Of a DNA stretch of 8,384 nucleotides, positions 1 through 6,900 are shown piece after piece (the stretch's first letter is position 1; the number at the start of each line of letters is the position of its first letter). The stretch lies in contig DYOJ01000097.1 of assembly GCA_020720705.1 (NCBI GenBank), forward strand, positions 1-8,384, given 5' to 3'. Below the pieces are notes generated by a model, which was not told the origin of the DNA, did not search any database, and saw only the letters and a program-made list of their open reading frames with translations. Source of the DNA: Acetofilamentum sp. GTDB taxonomy: Bacteria > Bacteroidota > Bacteroidia > Bacteroidales > JAADGE01. A program made the translations under genes and the position numbers.

Positions 1-37
1 ACTCACTACTTGCTGAATATCAAATAATAATAAAAAC

Positions 38-700
38 ATGAATAAAATAGTTTTGTTTTTGATTTCCTGCTTCATGTTCAACGGTGTGTATGCTCAGTTT
101 CAACAATTCGGTTCAACGCGCACAATTGAGCGCGGCTTTTTTGAAATAGGCGGAAATCCGTTTATTATGATTCATAAAGGAGACAATCCTTACGGACATA
201 AATATTTTGGTTTCAATGCCATAGGAGGATATGGCATTACCGGAAAAACAGATTTTCGGCTCACAGCCGGGTTGCTTGTGGACAATGTTGATAAGTTACC
301 GCCCAAAGATTACACAAAGAACAACCCTTATTTCGGTATAGGATTTGAGCACAATTTCATTTCCACCGGAACAAGGTTGAAAAAAGGATTCGACCTCAAC
401 GGCAACGCAGGTGTACATTCGTGGAAAGGACACGCCGGATTTGATGCAGGATTGAAAATTGCCTATCGAAAAGGGCGTCGTTTTTATGCTTTTTCGGGGC
501 TTGATTTTGATTTGAATTTTTCTACAACTTTTAATTCAGGTATCGCAAGCCGAACATCTTATACATCGTATCGCATACCGCTGGGTTTAGAAATATTGCC
601 GAGCCAATTCATCACCATTGTTCTCGAAACCGATATACCACTCTCGGAAACAGACCATTACGTTGCCGGAGGCGGTTTAAGATTTTTTCTGAATAAATAA
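38..700 (+). CDS. Putative outer-membrane beta-barrel protein, function unknown
   Basis: The 220-residue product starts with a clear Sec signal peptide: Lys3, a hydrophobic stretch from about residue 4 to 17, and a likely cut after VYA, just before Gln20. The mature part (about 200 aa) alternates polar and aromatic/hydrophobic residues and is rich in Gly, Phe and Tyr (for example FGFNAIGGYGITGKTDFRL and YFGIGFEHNFIS). It ends in a strand-like GGGLRFFLNK, as expected for a small 8- to 10-stranded outer-membrane barrel. There is no T9SS C-terminal domain and no lipobox. Only 37 bp of upstream sequence is present, A-rich and without a Shine-Dalgarno site, as is usual in Bacteroidota; the ATG is chosen because it gives the intact signal peptide. 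A weak hairpin follows the stop. I do not recognise a specific family. The barrel call rests on composition and strand pattern; a periplasmic beta-rich protein is the alternative. Confidence 0.72.
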   Translation: MNKIVLFLISCFMFNGVYAQFQQFGSTRTIERGFFEIGGNPFIMIHKGDNPYGHKYFGFNAIGGYGITGKTDFRLTAGLLVDNVDKLPPKDYTKNNPYFGIGFEHNFISTGTRLKKGFDLNGNAGVHSWKGHAGFDAGLKIAYRKGRRFYAFSGLDFDLNFSTTFNSGIASRTSYTSYRIPLGLEILPSQFITIVLETDIPLSETDHYVAGGGLRFFLNK

Positions 701-701
701 A

Positions 702-742
702 AAAACAATAGTCCGATAGTATTAAATGTAAGATATTGTTTT
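702..742 (+). terminator. Weak terminator-like hairpin after the first gene
   Basis: AAAACAATA (702-710) pairs perfectly with TATTGTTTT (734-742), with a 23-nt loop, starting just after the stop codon of the 38-700 gene. The stem is AT-rich and the loop long, so termination strength is doubtful. Confidence 0.25.
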
Positions 743-813
743 ATTGAAAATTAGACTGCAAATTTTTTTTGATTATATAATTGTTGTAACTAATTGGAAT
801 TAAGAAGTTTAAA

Positions 814-871
814 TCTAATATCTAATGTCTAATGTCTAATGTCTAAGTTCTAAAATCTACGGAGTATTGAT
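814..871 (+). repeat. Heptameric TCTAAnn repeat array with conserved tail, copy 1
   Basis: Seven consecutive 7-bp units begin with TCTA: TCTAATA (814), TCTAATG (821, 828, 835), TCTAAGT (842), TCTAAAA (849) and TCTACGG (856). AGTATTGAT follows at 863-871. The stretch 828-871 matches the reverse complement of 7616-7660 at about 40 of 45 aligned positions, including the non-heptamer tail, so the two are copies of one dispersed element and not just independent simple repeats. It ends 35 bp before the start of the 907-1809 gene, so it probably lies in that gene's promoter or leader. No coding potential is seen. Confidence 0.8.
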
Positions 872-906
872 ACAGGAAATTTTAAAATAAATACAAATTC
901 AAGAAT

Positions 907-1809
907 ATGTCTGATACAGGAAAAACACCGGAAACTACCGAAAATGTTCATGCAATGGCTGAAATGTCGGGTGCAGATTTGAAACCGAAATCAATGTTTG
1001 GCAAGATAGCCGCATTTTTGTCAGATAAATTTCTGAAACCGCCCATAATCACTGTTTTCGTAACAGCGTTACTCGGTCCGGTTGCCGTGCAGTGGGTGAA
1101 TGACAGTATCGAAAATAAAAAGTTGCAGGAGAAAGTTATTCAAACCGTACTAAATTATACCAATGAAGCTGATTTTTCCAAACCGGAATCTATCGAAAAA
1201 ATCGGGATAATTGCACAAATGGTCAATGAAAACCAACCCGTTTTTGAGCTTAGCTTTGAAGAAACAAGTCGTGCTATCTCAAAACTTAATGATGCGTCTA
1301 ACGATGTGGGTATCAAGAATTTGACCAACAAATTAAAAGATGTAAACGTGAAAATTAAAGACTTATCCGCGCGTTTTTCGGGTGATTCGGCACGTTTGGC
1401 ATCTCTGCAAATCAGCAGTGTCGAATTGATGGAAAAAAAAGAGCGAGCCTCTAAAACAAACCAAGATAAATTACGAGAAATTGATAACCAACTTGCTAAA
1501 ATACAGTTAGATATCAAAGAATTGGAGAATAACCGAAACTTTTATCGTGAACAACTGCGCTATTGGACCGAGCAAAAAATCACACTCGAGGCTGATATTG
1601 AAGCTGCATCAAACGATTTGTCGGAAGTCTTAAAAACAAACCGAAACAAAGAAGAGATTTTGCAACAAGAAAAAGAACAGCTTAAAGTCGAACTTGCAAA
1701 AACATTGTCGGAAATGTCAATGTTAAAAAATACGGTAAATATTCAACAAACGCAAATTCAAGAATTGGTTGATTCTATCAATACTTTAAAAATCGTAAAA
1801 AACAAATAG
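907..1809 (+). CDS. Single-pass membrane protein with long coiled coil, function unknown
   Basis: The 300-residue protein has no cleavable signal peptide. A hydrophilic N-terminus (1-35) precedes one hydrophobic segment at about residues 45-64 (PPIITVFVTALLGPVAVQWV), most simply a transmembrane anchor. Residues 65-128 form a mixed helical region containing SKPESIEKIGIIAQMV. From about 129 to 293 the sequence is nearly all heptad-like and highly charged (Lys, Glu, Asp, Gln, Asn), with few prolines or glycines, as in a long coiled coil. No enzymatic motif is visible. The ATG at 907 is the first in frame; Met17, Met20 and Met30 are possible later starts that would keep the hydrophobic segment. 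Neighbours are envelope genes, but gaps of 206 and 124 bp argue against tight co-transcription. A scaffold or envelope-spanning tether is conceivable, but that is inference. Which side of the membrane the coiled coil occupies cannot be decided. Confidence 0.8.
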   Translation: MSDTGKTPETTENVHAMAEMSGADLKPKSMFGKIAAFLSDKFLKPPIITVFVTALLGPVAVQWVNDSIENKKLQEKVIQTVLNYTNEADFSKPESIEKIGIIAQMVNENQPVFELSFEETSRAISKLNDASNDVGIKNLTNKLKDVNVKIKDLSARFSGDSARLASLQISSVELMEKKERASKTNQDKLREIDNQLAKIQLDIKELENNRNFYREQLRYWTEQKITLEADIEAASNDLSEVLKTNRNKEEILQQEKEQLKVELAKTLSEMSMLKNTVNIQQTQIQELVDSINTLKIVKNK

Positions 1810-1820
1810 AAATTTGTTTT
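1799..1820 (+). terminator. AT-rich hairpin overlapping the stop codon
   Basis: AAAACAAAT (1799-1807) pairs perfectly with ATTTGTTTT (1812-1820) around an AGAA loop, spanning the TAG stop of the coiled-coil gene. The 3' arm ends in four T. A second small hairpin, GAAAATC/GATTTTC (1838-1844/1852-1858), lies just downstream. Either could give partial termination; both are weak. Confidence 0.3.
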
Positions 1821-1933
1821 AGATTCTATAACTGTCTGAAAATCAATTAAAGATTTTCGCCCAAAAACGATATTCCGGCACTATTCATGCAGTATGATTT
1901 GTACTCAAACAAAATGTACAAATTTTATAAACC

Positions 1934-2695
1934 ATGAAATCAAAAATAATTCTGTTCGTATTTAGCTTCTTGATTGTAGCAATGATTACGAATTCATGCA
2001 AAAAAGAAGAACCTTATGTTGACCCTGTAGATGCTTGCTTTGCATTTCCTACAAAAACGTTCAAAGTCGGCGAGATTGTCAATTTTACAAATTGCTCACA
2101 GTATGCGTATTCATACAAATGGTCGTTCGGAGATGGCAGCATTTCCAACGAACGACATACGCAATACGCCTACGAAACGCCCGGTACCTATTCGGTTACA
2201 CTCACTGCCTACGGCGAATCCGGAAATTCGCAAGCTGTACAACAAGTTGTTATTGAGGCAAGTACAGACCTCGATATCCTCGTTATGTATTATCTGACGA
2301 ACGACCCGGTGAGCAGTGCTAATGTTACATTATATTCAACAAGAGAGGATTGGGTTGGCTACTCGAATCCGATAGTGAGCGGAATAACGGATATTAACGG
2401 AAGTATAATATTTTCGGAACTTAACCCTATCATTTATTACGTTGATGCGTCCAAAACAACCGAAGTTTCTAATCTTTTTTACAGCAATGAATACATAGGA
2501 ATCGAAACCGAACAACTAAAACCGGACCAAATAAACTACTACAATTTTTACGTTGAGTTGCTCCAAACCCCCAGTGCCGCCAATCATTATAAAACGGTGA
2601 TAAAACGAATAGAGCCTACCACTGCCGATGATAAATTCCGCAAAAAATATCGAACATCGAATATGCCCGTGCCGACTTTCAAGGCAAATTTGTAG
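1934..2695 (+). CDS. PKD-domain lipoprotein, probably cell-surface
   Basis: The 253-residue protein starts with a lipoprotein signal peptide: Lys2 and Lys4, a hydrophobic core at about 5-17, and lipobox ITNSC with the lipidated cysteine at position 22. CKKEEP follows the cysteine; charged stretches there act as surface-export signals in some Bacteroidota, so outer-leaflet display is plausible. Residues about 34-108 form a PKD domain with the hallmark WSFGDG (63-68) and the terminal pattern PGTYSVTLTAYG. Cys35 and Cys54 could form a disulfide. Residues about 112-172 (NVTLYSTREDW ... GITDINGSIIFSELNPIIYYVDA) resemble a Cna-B/transthyretin-like beta-sandwich. The C-terminal 60 residues are unassigned. 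PKD domains usually mediate binding to sugars or proteins, but no ligand can be named. No catalytic domain is visible. A strong terminator follows, so the transcript probably ends here. Confidence 0.85.
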   Translation: MKSKIILFVFSFLIVAMITNSCKKEEPYVDPVDACFAFPTKTFKVGEIVNFTNCSQYAYSYKWSFGDGSISNERHTQYAYETPGTYSVTLTAYGESGNSQAVQQVVIEASTDLDILVMYYLTNDPVSSANVTLYSTREDWVGYSNPIVSGITDINGSIIFSELNPIIYYVDASKTTEVSNLFYSNEYIGIETEQLKPDQINYYNFYVELLQTPSAANHYKTVIKRIEPTTADDKFRKKYRTSNMPVPTFKANL

Positions 2696-2714
2696 TCATT
2701 TCCAAATAATTTTT

Positions 2715-2752
2715 AAAACACGGATAATTTTTTTAATTGTCCGTGTTTTTTT
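2715..2752 (+). terminator. Rho-independent terminator after the PKD lipoprotein gene
   Basis: A 15-bp stem, AAAACACGGATAATT (2715-2729) against AATTGTCCGTGTTTT (2735-2749), has a single T-G wobble and a TTTTT loop. It is followed directly by the end of a T-run (2746-2752). It lies 20 bp after the lipoprotein stop codon and upstream of the next promoter. Confidence 0.85.
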
Positions 2753-2766
2753 ATTGCCGAAAGTTA

Positions 2767-2774
2767 TATTTTTG
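2767..2774 (+). promoter_or_regulatory. Putative Bacteroidota -7 element for the barrel gene at 2803
   Basis: TATTTTTG matches the Bacteroidota -7 consensus TAnnTTTG exactly. It lies 28 bp before the ATG at 2803 and just after the preceding terminator, which is where an independent promoter is expected. No convincing TTTG -33 element is seen at the usual spacing. Confidence 0.45.
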
Positions 2775-2802
2775 TCTCAAGTATTCATAAAATAATTATC
2801 AA

Positions 2803-3468
2803 ATGAGAAAATTAGCATTTATTATCGTTTTCAGTTTCGCACTGACATTTGGCACGTATGCACAAAACATCGGAATTACTGCAGGCGGCGGCACATCGTT
2901 TGTTTTTTGGAAATCCGACGATGCCGAAATCAATAAAACTATCAACGACGGGTTCACCCCTGTGTACGCCTACAACGGAGGATTCTCCTTTGAAAACGGT
3001 TTAATTGAAAAACAACTCTATTTACAACTCGGCTTATTTGCAATGAAAAAAGGCTATAGTTACAAAGATGAAGATTCTGATTTTGAGGAAGGTATGGACT
3101 TACATTATTTTCATATTCCTTTAGAATTAAAATACAAATTCTTTTTTGACAGTGACGAGCAATTCAGTTTCAATATCGGAGCAGGCGGATATTTCGGCGG
3201 CGGGTTCGGCGGTAAAAAATGGTACACCGGCTCGGAAGACGACCCGGATTTCGACCCGGCAGTGAAATACGGAAAAACCGAAGACCAAGATATGCGCGAC
3301 ATGGATTGGGGCTTGCAATTTAGAGGCGAACTTGGCTTGGCAAACTTCCGCTTAGGATACGATTATGTATTGGGTTTAGCCAATGCAAATCTGATGTTCC
3401 CCGAAGATTTTCAGATGTCGCACCGTGCGCATCAAATTTATCTCGCATATTTTTTTACAAATAATTAG
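2803..3468 (+). CDS. PorT-family-like outer-membrane beta-barrel protein
   Basis: The 221-residue protein has a Sec signal peptide (MRKLAFIIVFSFALTFGTYA, cut before Gln21). The mature start NIGITAGGGTSFVFW, the central DLHYFHIPLELKYKFFF (about 99-115) and the C-terminal strand HQIYLAYFFTNN follow the pattern of the Bacteroidota outer membrane beta-barrel family (OMP_b-brl_2, PorT-like). In that family a tyrosine-rich strand reading roughly Y-x-x-I-P-L-x-x-K-Y is typical. A Gly-rich stretch (about 126-139) and an acidic extracellular-type loop (GSEDDPDFDP, about 143-152) fit the barrel model. The protein should reside in the outer membrane; PorT itself belongs to the T9SS, but members of this broad family mostly lack a known function, so no specific role is assigned. 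The gene is preceded by a terminator and a TAnnTTTG box and faces the amylase gene tail to tail. Confidence 0.85.
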   Translation: MRKLAFIIVFSFALTFGTYAQNIGITAGGGTSFVFWKSDDAEINKTINDGFTPVYAYNGGFSFENGLIEKQLYLQLGLFAMKKGYSYKDEDSDFEEGMDLHYFHIPLELKYKFFFDSDEQFSFNIGAGGYFGGGFGGKKWYTGSEDDPDFDPAVKYGKTEDQDMRDMDWGLQFRGELGLANFRLGYDYVLGLANANLMFPEDFQMSHRAHQIYLAYFFTNN

Positions 3469-3658
3469 TCGCAATCTGTTTGGCAGTCAATATTCTGAAT
3501 GTGAAATTTTCACTATACTGTTTACGGGTTAGAAACTGTTTACGGTATAAAGTAGAGGGTATAAATAGACACAAGTAACAGATTATCATTTTATTAGTGT
3601 AAATCTCAATATATTCCCATGAAAGTATTGTTGTCAAACGGTATTTAAACCGTTGCTA

Positions 3659-3693
3659 AAAAAAGAGCCGAAGGAAATCTTCGGCTCTTTTTT
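3659..3693. terminator. Strong bidirectional terminator between convergent genes
   Basis: A perfect 15-bp stem is formed by AAAAAAGAGCCGAAG (3659-3673) and CTTCGGCTCTTTTTT (3679-3693) with a GAAAT loop. The GC-rich 9-bp core is flanked by six A on one side and six T on the other, so it can act in both directions. Rightward it would end the barrel transcript; leftward it would end the amylase transcript. Confidence 0.9.
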
Positions 3694-3694
3694 G

Positions 3695-3752
3695 CAATGT
3701 AGGTGTGGTTGTTACATTTTCATAATTTGTTTGCTGAATCGGGTTGTTTTTC
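3695..3752 (-). repeat. Orphan copy of the amylase gene 3' end
   Basis: These 58 bp match 3868-3925 at 57 positions; the only difference is T at 3709 against G at 3882. Read leftward, the copy contains the sequence of the last 12 amylase codons (KTTRFSKQIMKM), the TAA stop and 17 bp beyond. It is not joined to any open frame and sits immediately next to the strong terminator, where the gene's natural end would be expected. Confidence 0.9.
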
Positions 3753-3759
3753 TCTGCAC

Positions 3760-3783
3760 ATATCAGGTGTTTTCACCTGATAT
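3760..3783. repeat. Perfect 10-bp hairpin (first of a pair)
   Basis: ATATCAGGTG (3760-3769) and CACCTGATAT (3774-3783) form a perfect stem around TTTT. The core AGGTGTTTTCACCT (3765-3778) is the exact reverse complement of the core of the next hairpin (3797-3810), so the two can also pair with each other. The hairpin overlaps its neighbour by 4 bp (3780-3783). Confidence 0.85.
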
Positions 3784-3827
3784 TATTGCACCTTTGAGGT
3801 GAAAACACCTCAAAGGTGCAATAATAT
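3780..3827. repeat. Large perfect palindrome, 22-bp stem
   Basis: Positions 3780-3801 pair perfectly with 3806-3827 around an AAAA loop; the arm includes TTGCACCTTTGAGGTG. There is no T-run on either side, so it does not look like a simple terminator. Its size and perfection suggest a REP-like palindromic element or a site for a structure-recognising protein. It lies between the two copies of the amylase 3' end. Confidence 0.88.
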
Positions 3828-3867
3828 ATTTGATAGCGGTTTAGTATTACACGTTTTCTTAGAAATA

Positions 3868-3925
3868 CAATGTAGGTGTGGGTGTTACATTTTCATAATT
3901 TGTTTGCTGAATCGGGTTGTTTTTC
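3868..3925 (-). repeat. Amylase 3' end, genic copy of the 58-bp repeat
   Basis: This partner of 3695-3752 covers the last 12 complete codons and stop of the amylase gene plus 17 bp downstream. The offset between the copies is 173 bp. Confidence 0.9.
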
Positions 3926-6900
3926 CGATAAAATTGACAATATACATTCCGGATTGTAGTTGAGAAATCTCAATTTGCGATTGTCCGGAGCCGATGGATT
4001 GTGTCATGACCACTTTGCCGGAAATATCCGTTACTTCTATCAAATAATCGGTTTGCGATTTGATGTTCAAAAACTGATGCGCAGGGTTTGGGAACAGTTC
4101 TACTTCGGGTTTTAATGTCGGATTTTCCGTTGCCACATAGCTGAAATCTTGATTTATCCATAGGTGCATATCGCCGGGTTCAAACCATACTTGTTGGTCG
4201 GTGCTCGTAACATTGAGTGTTTCGCCTGTGAAAAAGTCGTACCATGTTCCGGTGTGGTGGAAATACGGAGTGATGTTGAAACTCAAATCGCCGGAGATGT
4301 TGGAGGCTAAAACCATTTTTACGCCGTTGTTGCTCAACCAGATGTGTTTATCATGCCCGCCTTCGTCAATATCCATACTAAAATCTGTACTGCTGTTTTC
4401 AAAAATACCCGATTCCGCGATTAGTTTTGCTGTTCTGCTGTATGTTTCGTAGAGCGAATAGCGGTCTGCGTTGTTGTAATATTCCCAATGTATCGGTTTT
4501 GGGCATACACGACAAGGGTTGTCAATGGAAATATCGTAGCCGAGTTCTTGAAATTGCCATATCATTTTCGGACCCGGAATAAGCATAAAAAACGGCGCAA
4601 CGGCTTTGGCGTGCTTAATGGCTGTGGGAACATCGTGTGTATAGTCGCCAAAGGTCATGTTTTTATACATCATCCGTTCTTCGTCGTGGCTTTCCATGTA
4701 TTGCACAAGGTTTGCATTTGCCCAACCTCGATTAACATAATACGCGTTTGAAAAATCAGAACCGATTTTGAATCCCATATTTGCTTGTCCGTAATCCTCA
4801 TTAAGCGCTTGCCCTGTCCAAAGCAACATGCCTCGATTTGAGAGTTCTATTTCTTCTGAATTATCTGTCAAATGTTCCAAAATCACATAAGCAAAGCGGC
4901 TTACATCCCTATTGTAAACCCACTGAATATGATTATAATAATCTTGCAAAATTTCAATTCTCGGATAGTCATAGTTCCAACCGTTGCCGGGTGTATTGGT
5001 AAAACCTTTTGTGAAATCGAATCGAAAACCGTCCACTTTATACTCAGTGAGCCAGTATTCGCAGGTGCGTTTCACGAGGTTTCGCGTATGCGTACTTGTG
5101 TGATTGAAATCATAACCCCACGAATAGTCGGGGTTGGGTGAATATTCGTTATACCAAGGGTTGTCGGCGGTGGGTTTGTCGTTTGCCTCATCGTAATACA
5201 TGAGCACAAAAGGCGACATGCGGAACGAGTGATTAAAAACCATGTCAATCACTACGGCAATCCCGCGTTTGTGGCATTGGTCCACAAAATTTTTGTAATC
5301 CGTCTCCGTTCCGTAGGCTTTGTCCGGAGCGAAATAAAACGAAGGATTGTAACCCCAACTATCATTGCCTTCGAACTCGTTTATCGGCATCAGCTCAATC
5401 ACATTTATTCCTAATTTTTGTAAATAGTCTAATTTTGCCGTAACATCTTTAATGGCTTGTGAGCTTACAAAATCGCGAATATGCAATTCGTAAATCATTA
5501 CATTTTTGTGGGTTGAACCTTGTGCCTGCGGGATAAACCCCTCGGAATATTGCCAATTGAACGACGTTTGGTTTGTTTGCAACACACTCACAATTCCGGT
5601 CGTTTTTCCGGTGGGATAGGCTTTTAAGTTCGGATAATTATATGCCGGAATCCATTTGTCGTTCCATGGGTCGAGCACTTTTTCGGTGTATGGGTCGGCA
5701 ATTTTCAAATTTCCGTCAATCAAATATTGATACGCATATTCAGTTCCGGGAGTAAGTCCGGAAATGGTTGTCCAAAAATATTGCCCGTCCGGTGTGCGTT
5801 TCATGTAACTTTGTTCGTCCGGTATCCAATTGTTAAAATCGCCGATAACAAAAGCATAATTTTTGTCTGCCGAAGGGTCGTGCAACACAAGCGTAACTTC
5901 TGTAGTTGAAATATAGTGGATTCCCGGTTTGTCAATGCCGGAGGGTAGGGGTAGGGACTGAACTGCTCCGCGAATAAAAATATCATGCTCCGACTCTACA
6001 GTCGTTCCGCCGTTTTCGGCAACAACACGCAAGGTGTGCGAACCTGCTGAATATGAAGCTGTTGCAAGCGGATATGATAGAACGGTTCCGCTTAGTGTCA
6101 TCAACAAAGTTTCGTCAATATAGAGTGAAATATTGTCGGACAAAAGTGCTTCCGCACAAACCGAAACAACATCGCCCGAATTGAACAACACTTGATTTAC
6201 AGCCGGGGCAATAAATTTTGCAGCCAAAACATTCTGATAAACATTTAGATAGATATCTGAACCGTCTTCATTTTTCCCTAAATAAAAATTGTTAGGGTCT
6301 TCAACAACATCCACAGGTTCGCCGCTTCGGGCTAATATCGCTATTTTTAAGATTTGTTGGGCGGCAGGCACACCGAAATATGTTCTGATATTTGCAATGT
6401 TAAGTTCGTATAAATCACCGCCGAGGCTTGTCATTTTTGTTTCGGGTGTATTTTCGCCCCAATCGGTTTTCACATATTTCCAATCCGTATCATTCGCACT
6501 TAAATTGGTTATCACACCGATATGCACATACACATCGCCTACATATCCGGACAAGCCTGCATTTCCGAGCGATGCGTTAAACACGATTTTTGCTCCGGTA
6601 TCTGCTTGCGGGAACGCCGGTTGAGTGGTCATAACACTGTAATCGGATGCCGTACATGACGATGTTTCGCCTGCCGTGTAAGAAAAATTTAAGCCCGAAT
6701 TGTTATTTACACGAATACTCCGAATGTCATAATCACTTGACGGATTGCTGATTGTGGTTGAAAAAACATAATAATCCACTTCAGTATCGGTTGCAACTCC
6801 CGGAATTGTTGCCGTGCCTGTTGTGCCGGAAAAGTTACACAAAACCAAATTTGAGGACACCCAATTGTTTGTCGTATATCGCAGATAAACAAGTTCTTCG

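Larger units (their letters stand above)
3469..3884. other. Convergent intergenic region rich in repeats
   Basis: No credible gene lies here. The region holds an 11-bp direct repeat, ACTGTTTACGG, at 3517-3527 and 3535-3545 (18-bp period), a small hairpin AACGGT/ACCGTT (3637-3642/3649-3654), a bidirectional terminator, a partial copy of the amylase 3' end, and two large hairpins described separately. Confidence 0.8.

Noticed and set aside
814..862. CRISPR or coding tandem repeat
   Set aside because: The 7-bp unit is too short for CRISPR, there are no spacers, and no open frame runs through it.
1155..1517. A 120-codon open frame antisense to the coiled-coil gene
   Set aside because: It lies wholly inside a well-supported gene on the other strand, lacks a signal or domain pattern, and its composition mirrors the Lys/Glu-rich coiled coil read backwards.
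2031..2297. Overlapping rightward open frames inside the PKD lipoprotein gene
   Set aside because: They are shadows of the lipoprotein frame, which has a lipobox and a PKD domain; the alternatives show neither domain nor plausible start context.
3695..3887. Alternative longer amylase reading through to the orphan 3' copy
   Set aside because: The in-frame TAA at 3885-3887 ends the protein, and the DNA between the copies is palindromic and non-coding.
4201..5414. Several short rightward open frames opposite the amylase gene
   Set aside because: All fall within conserved GH13 coding sequence on the minus strand and show no independent protein features.
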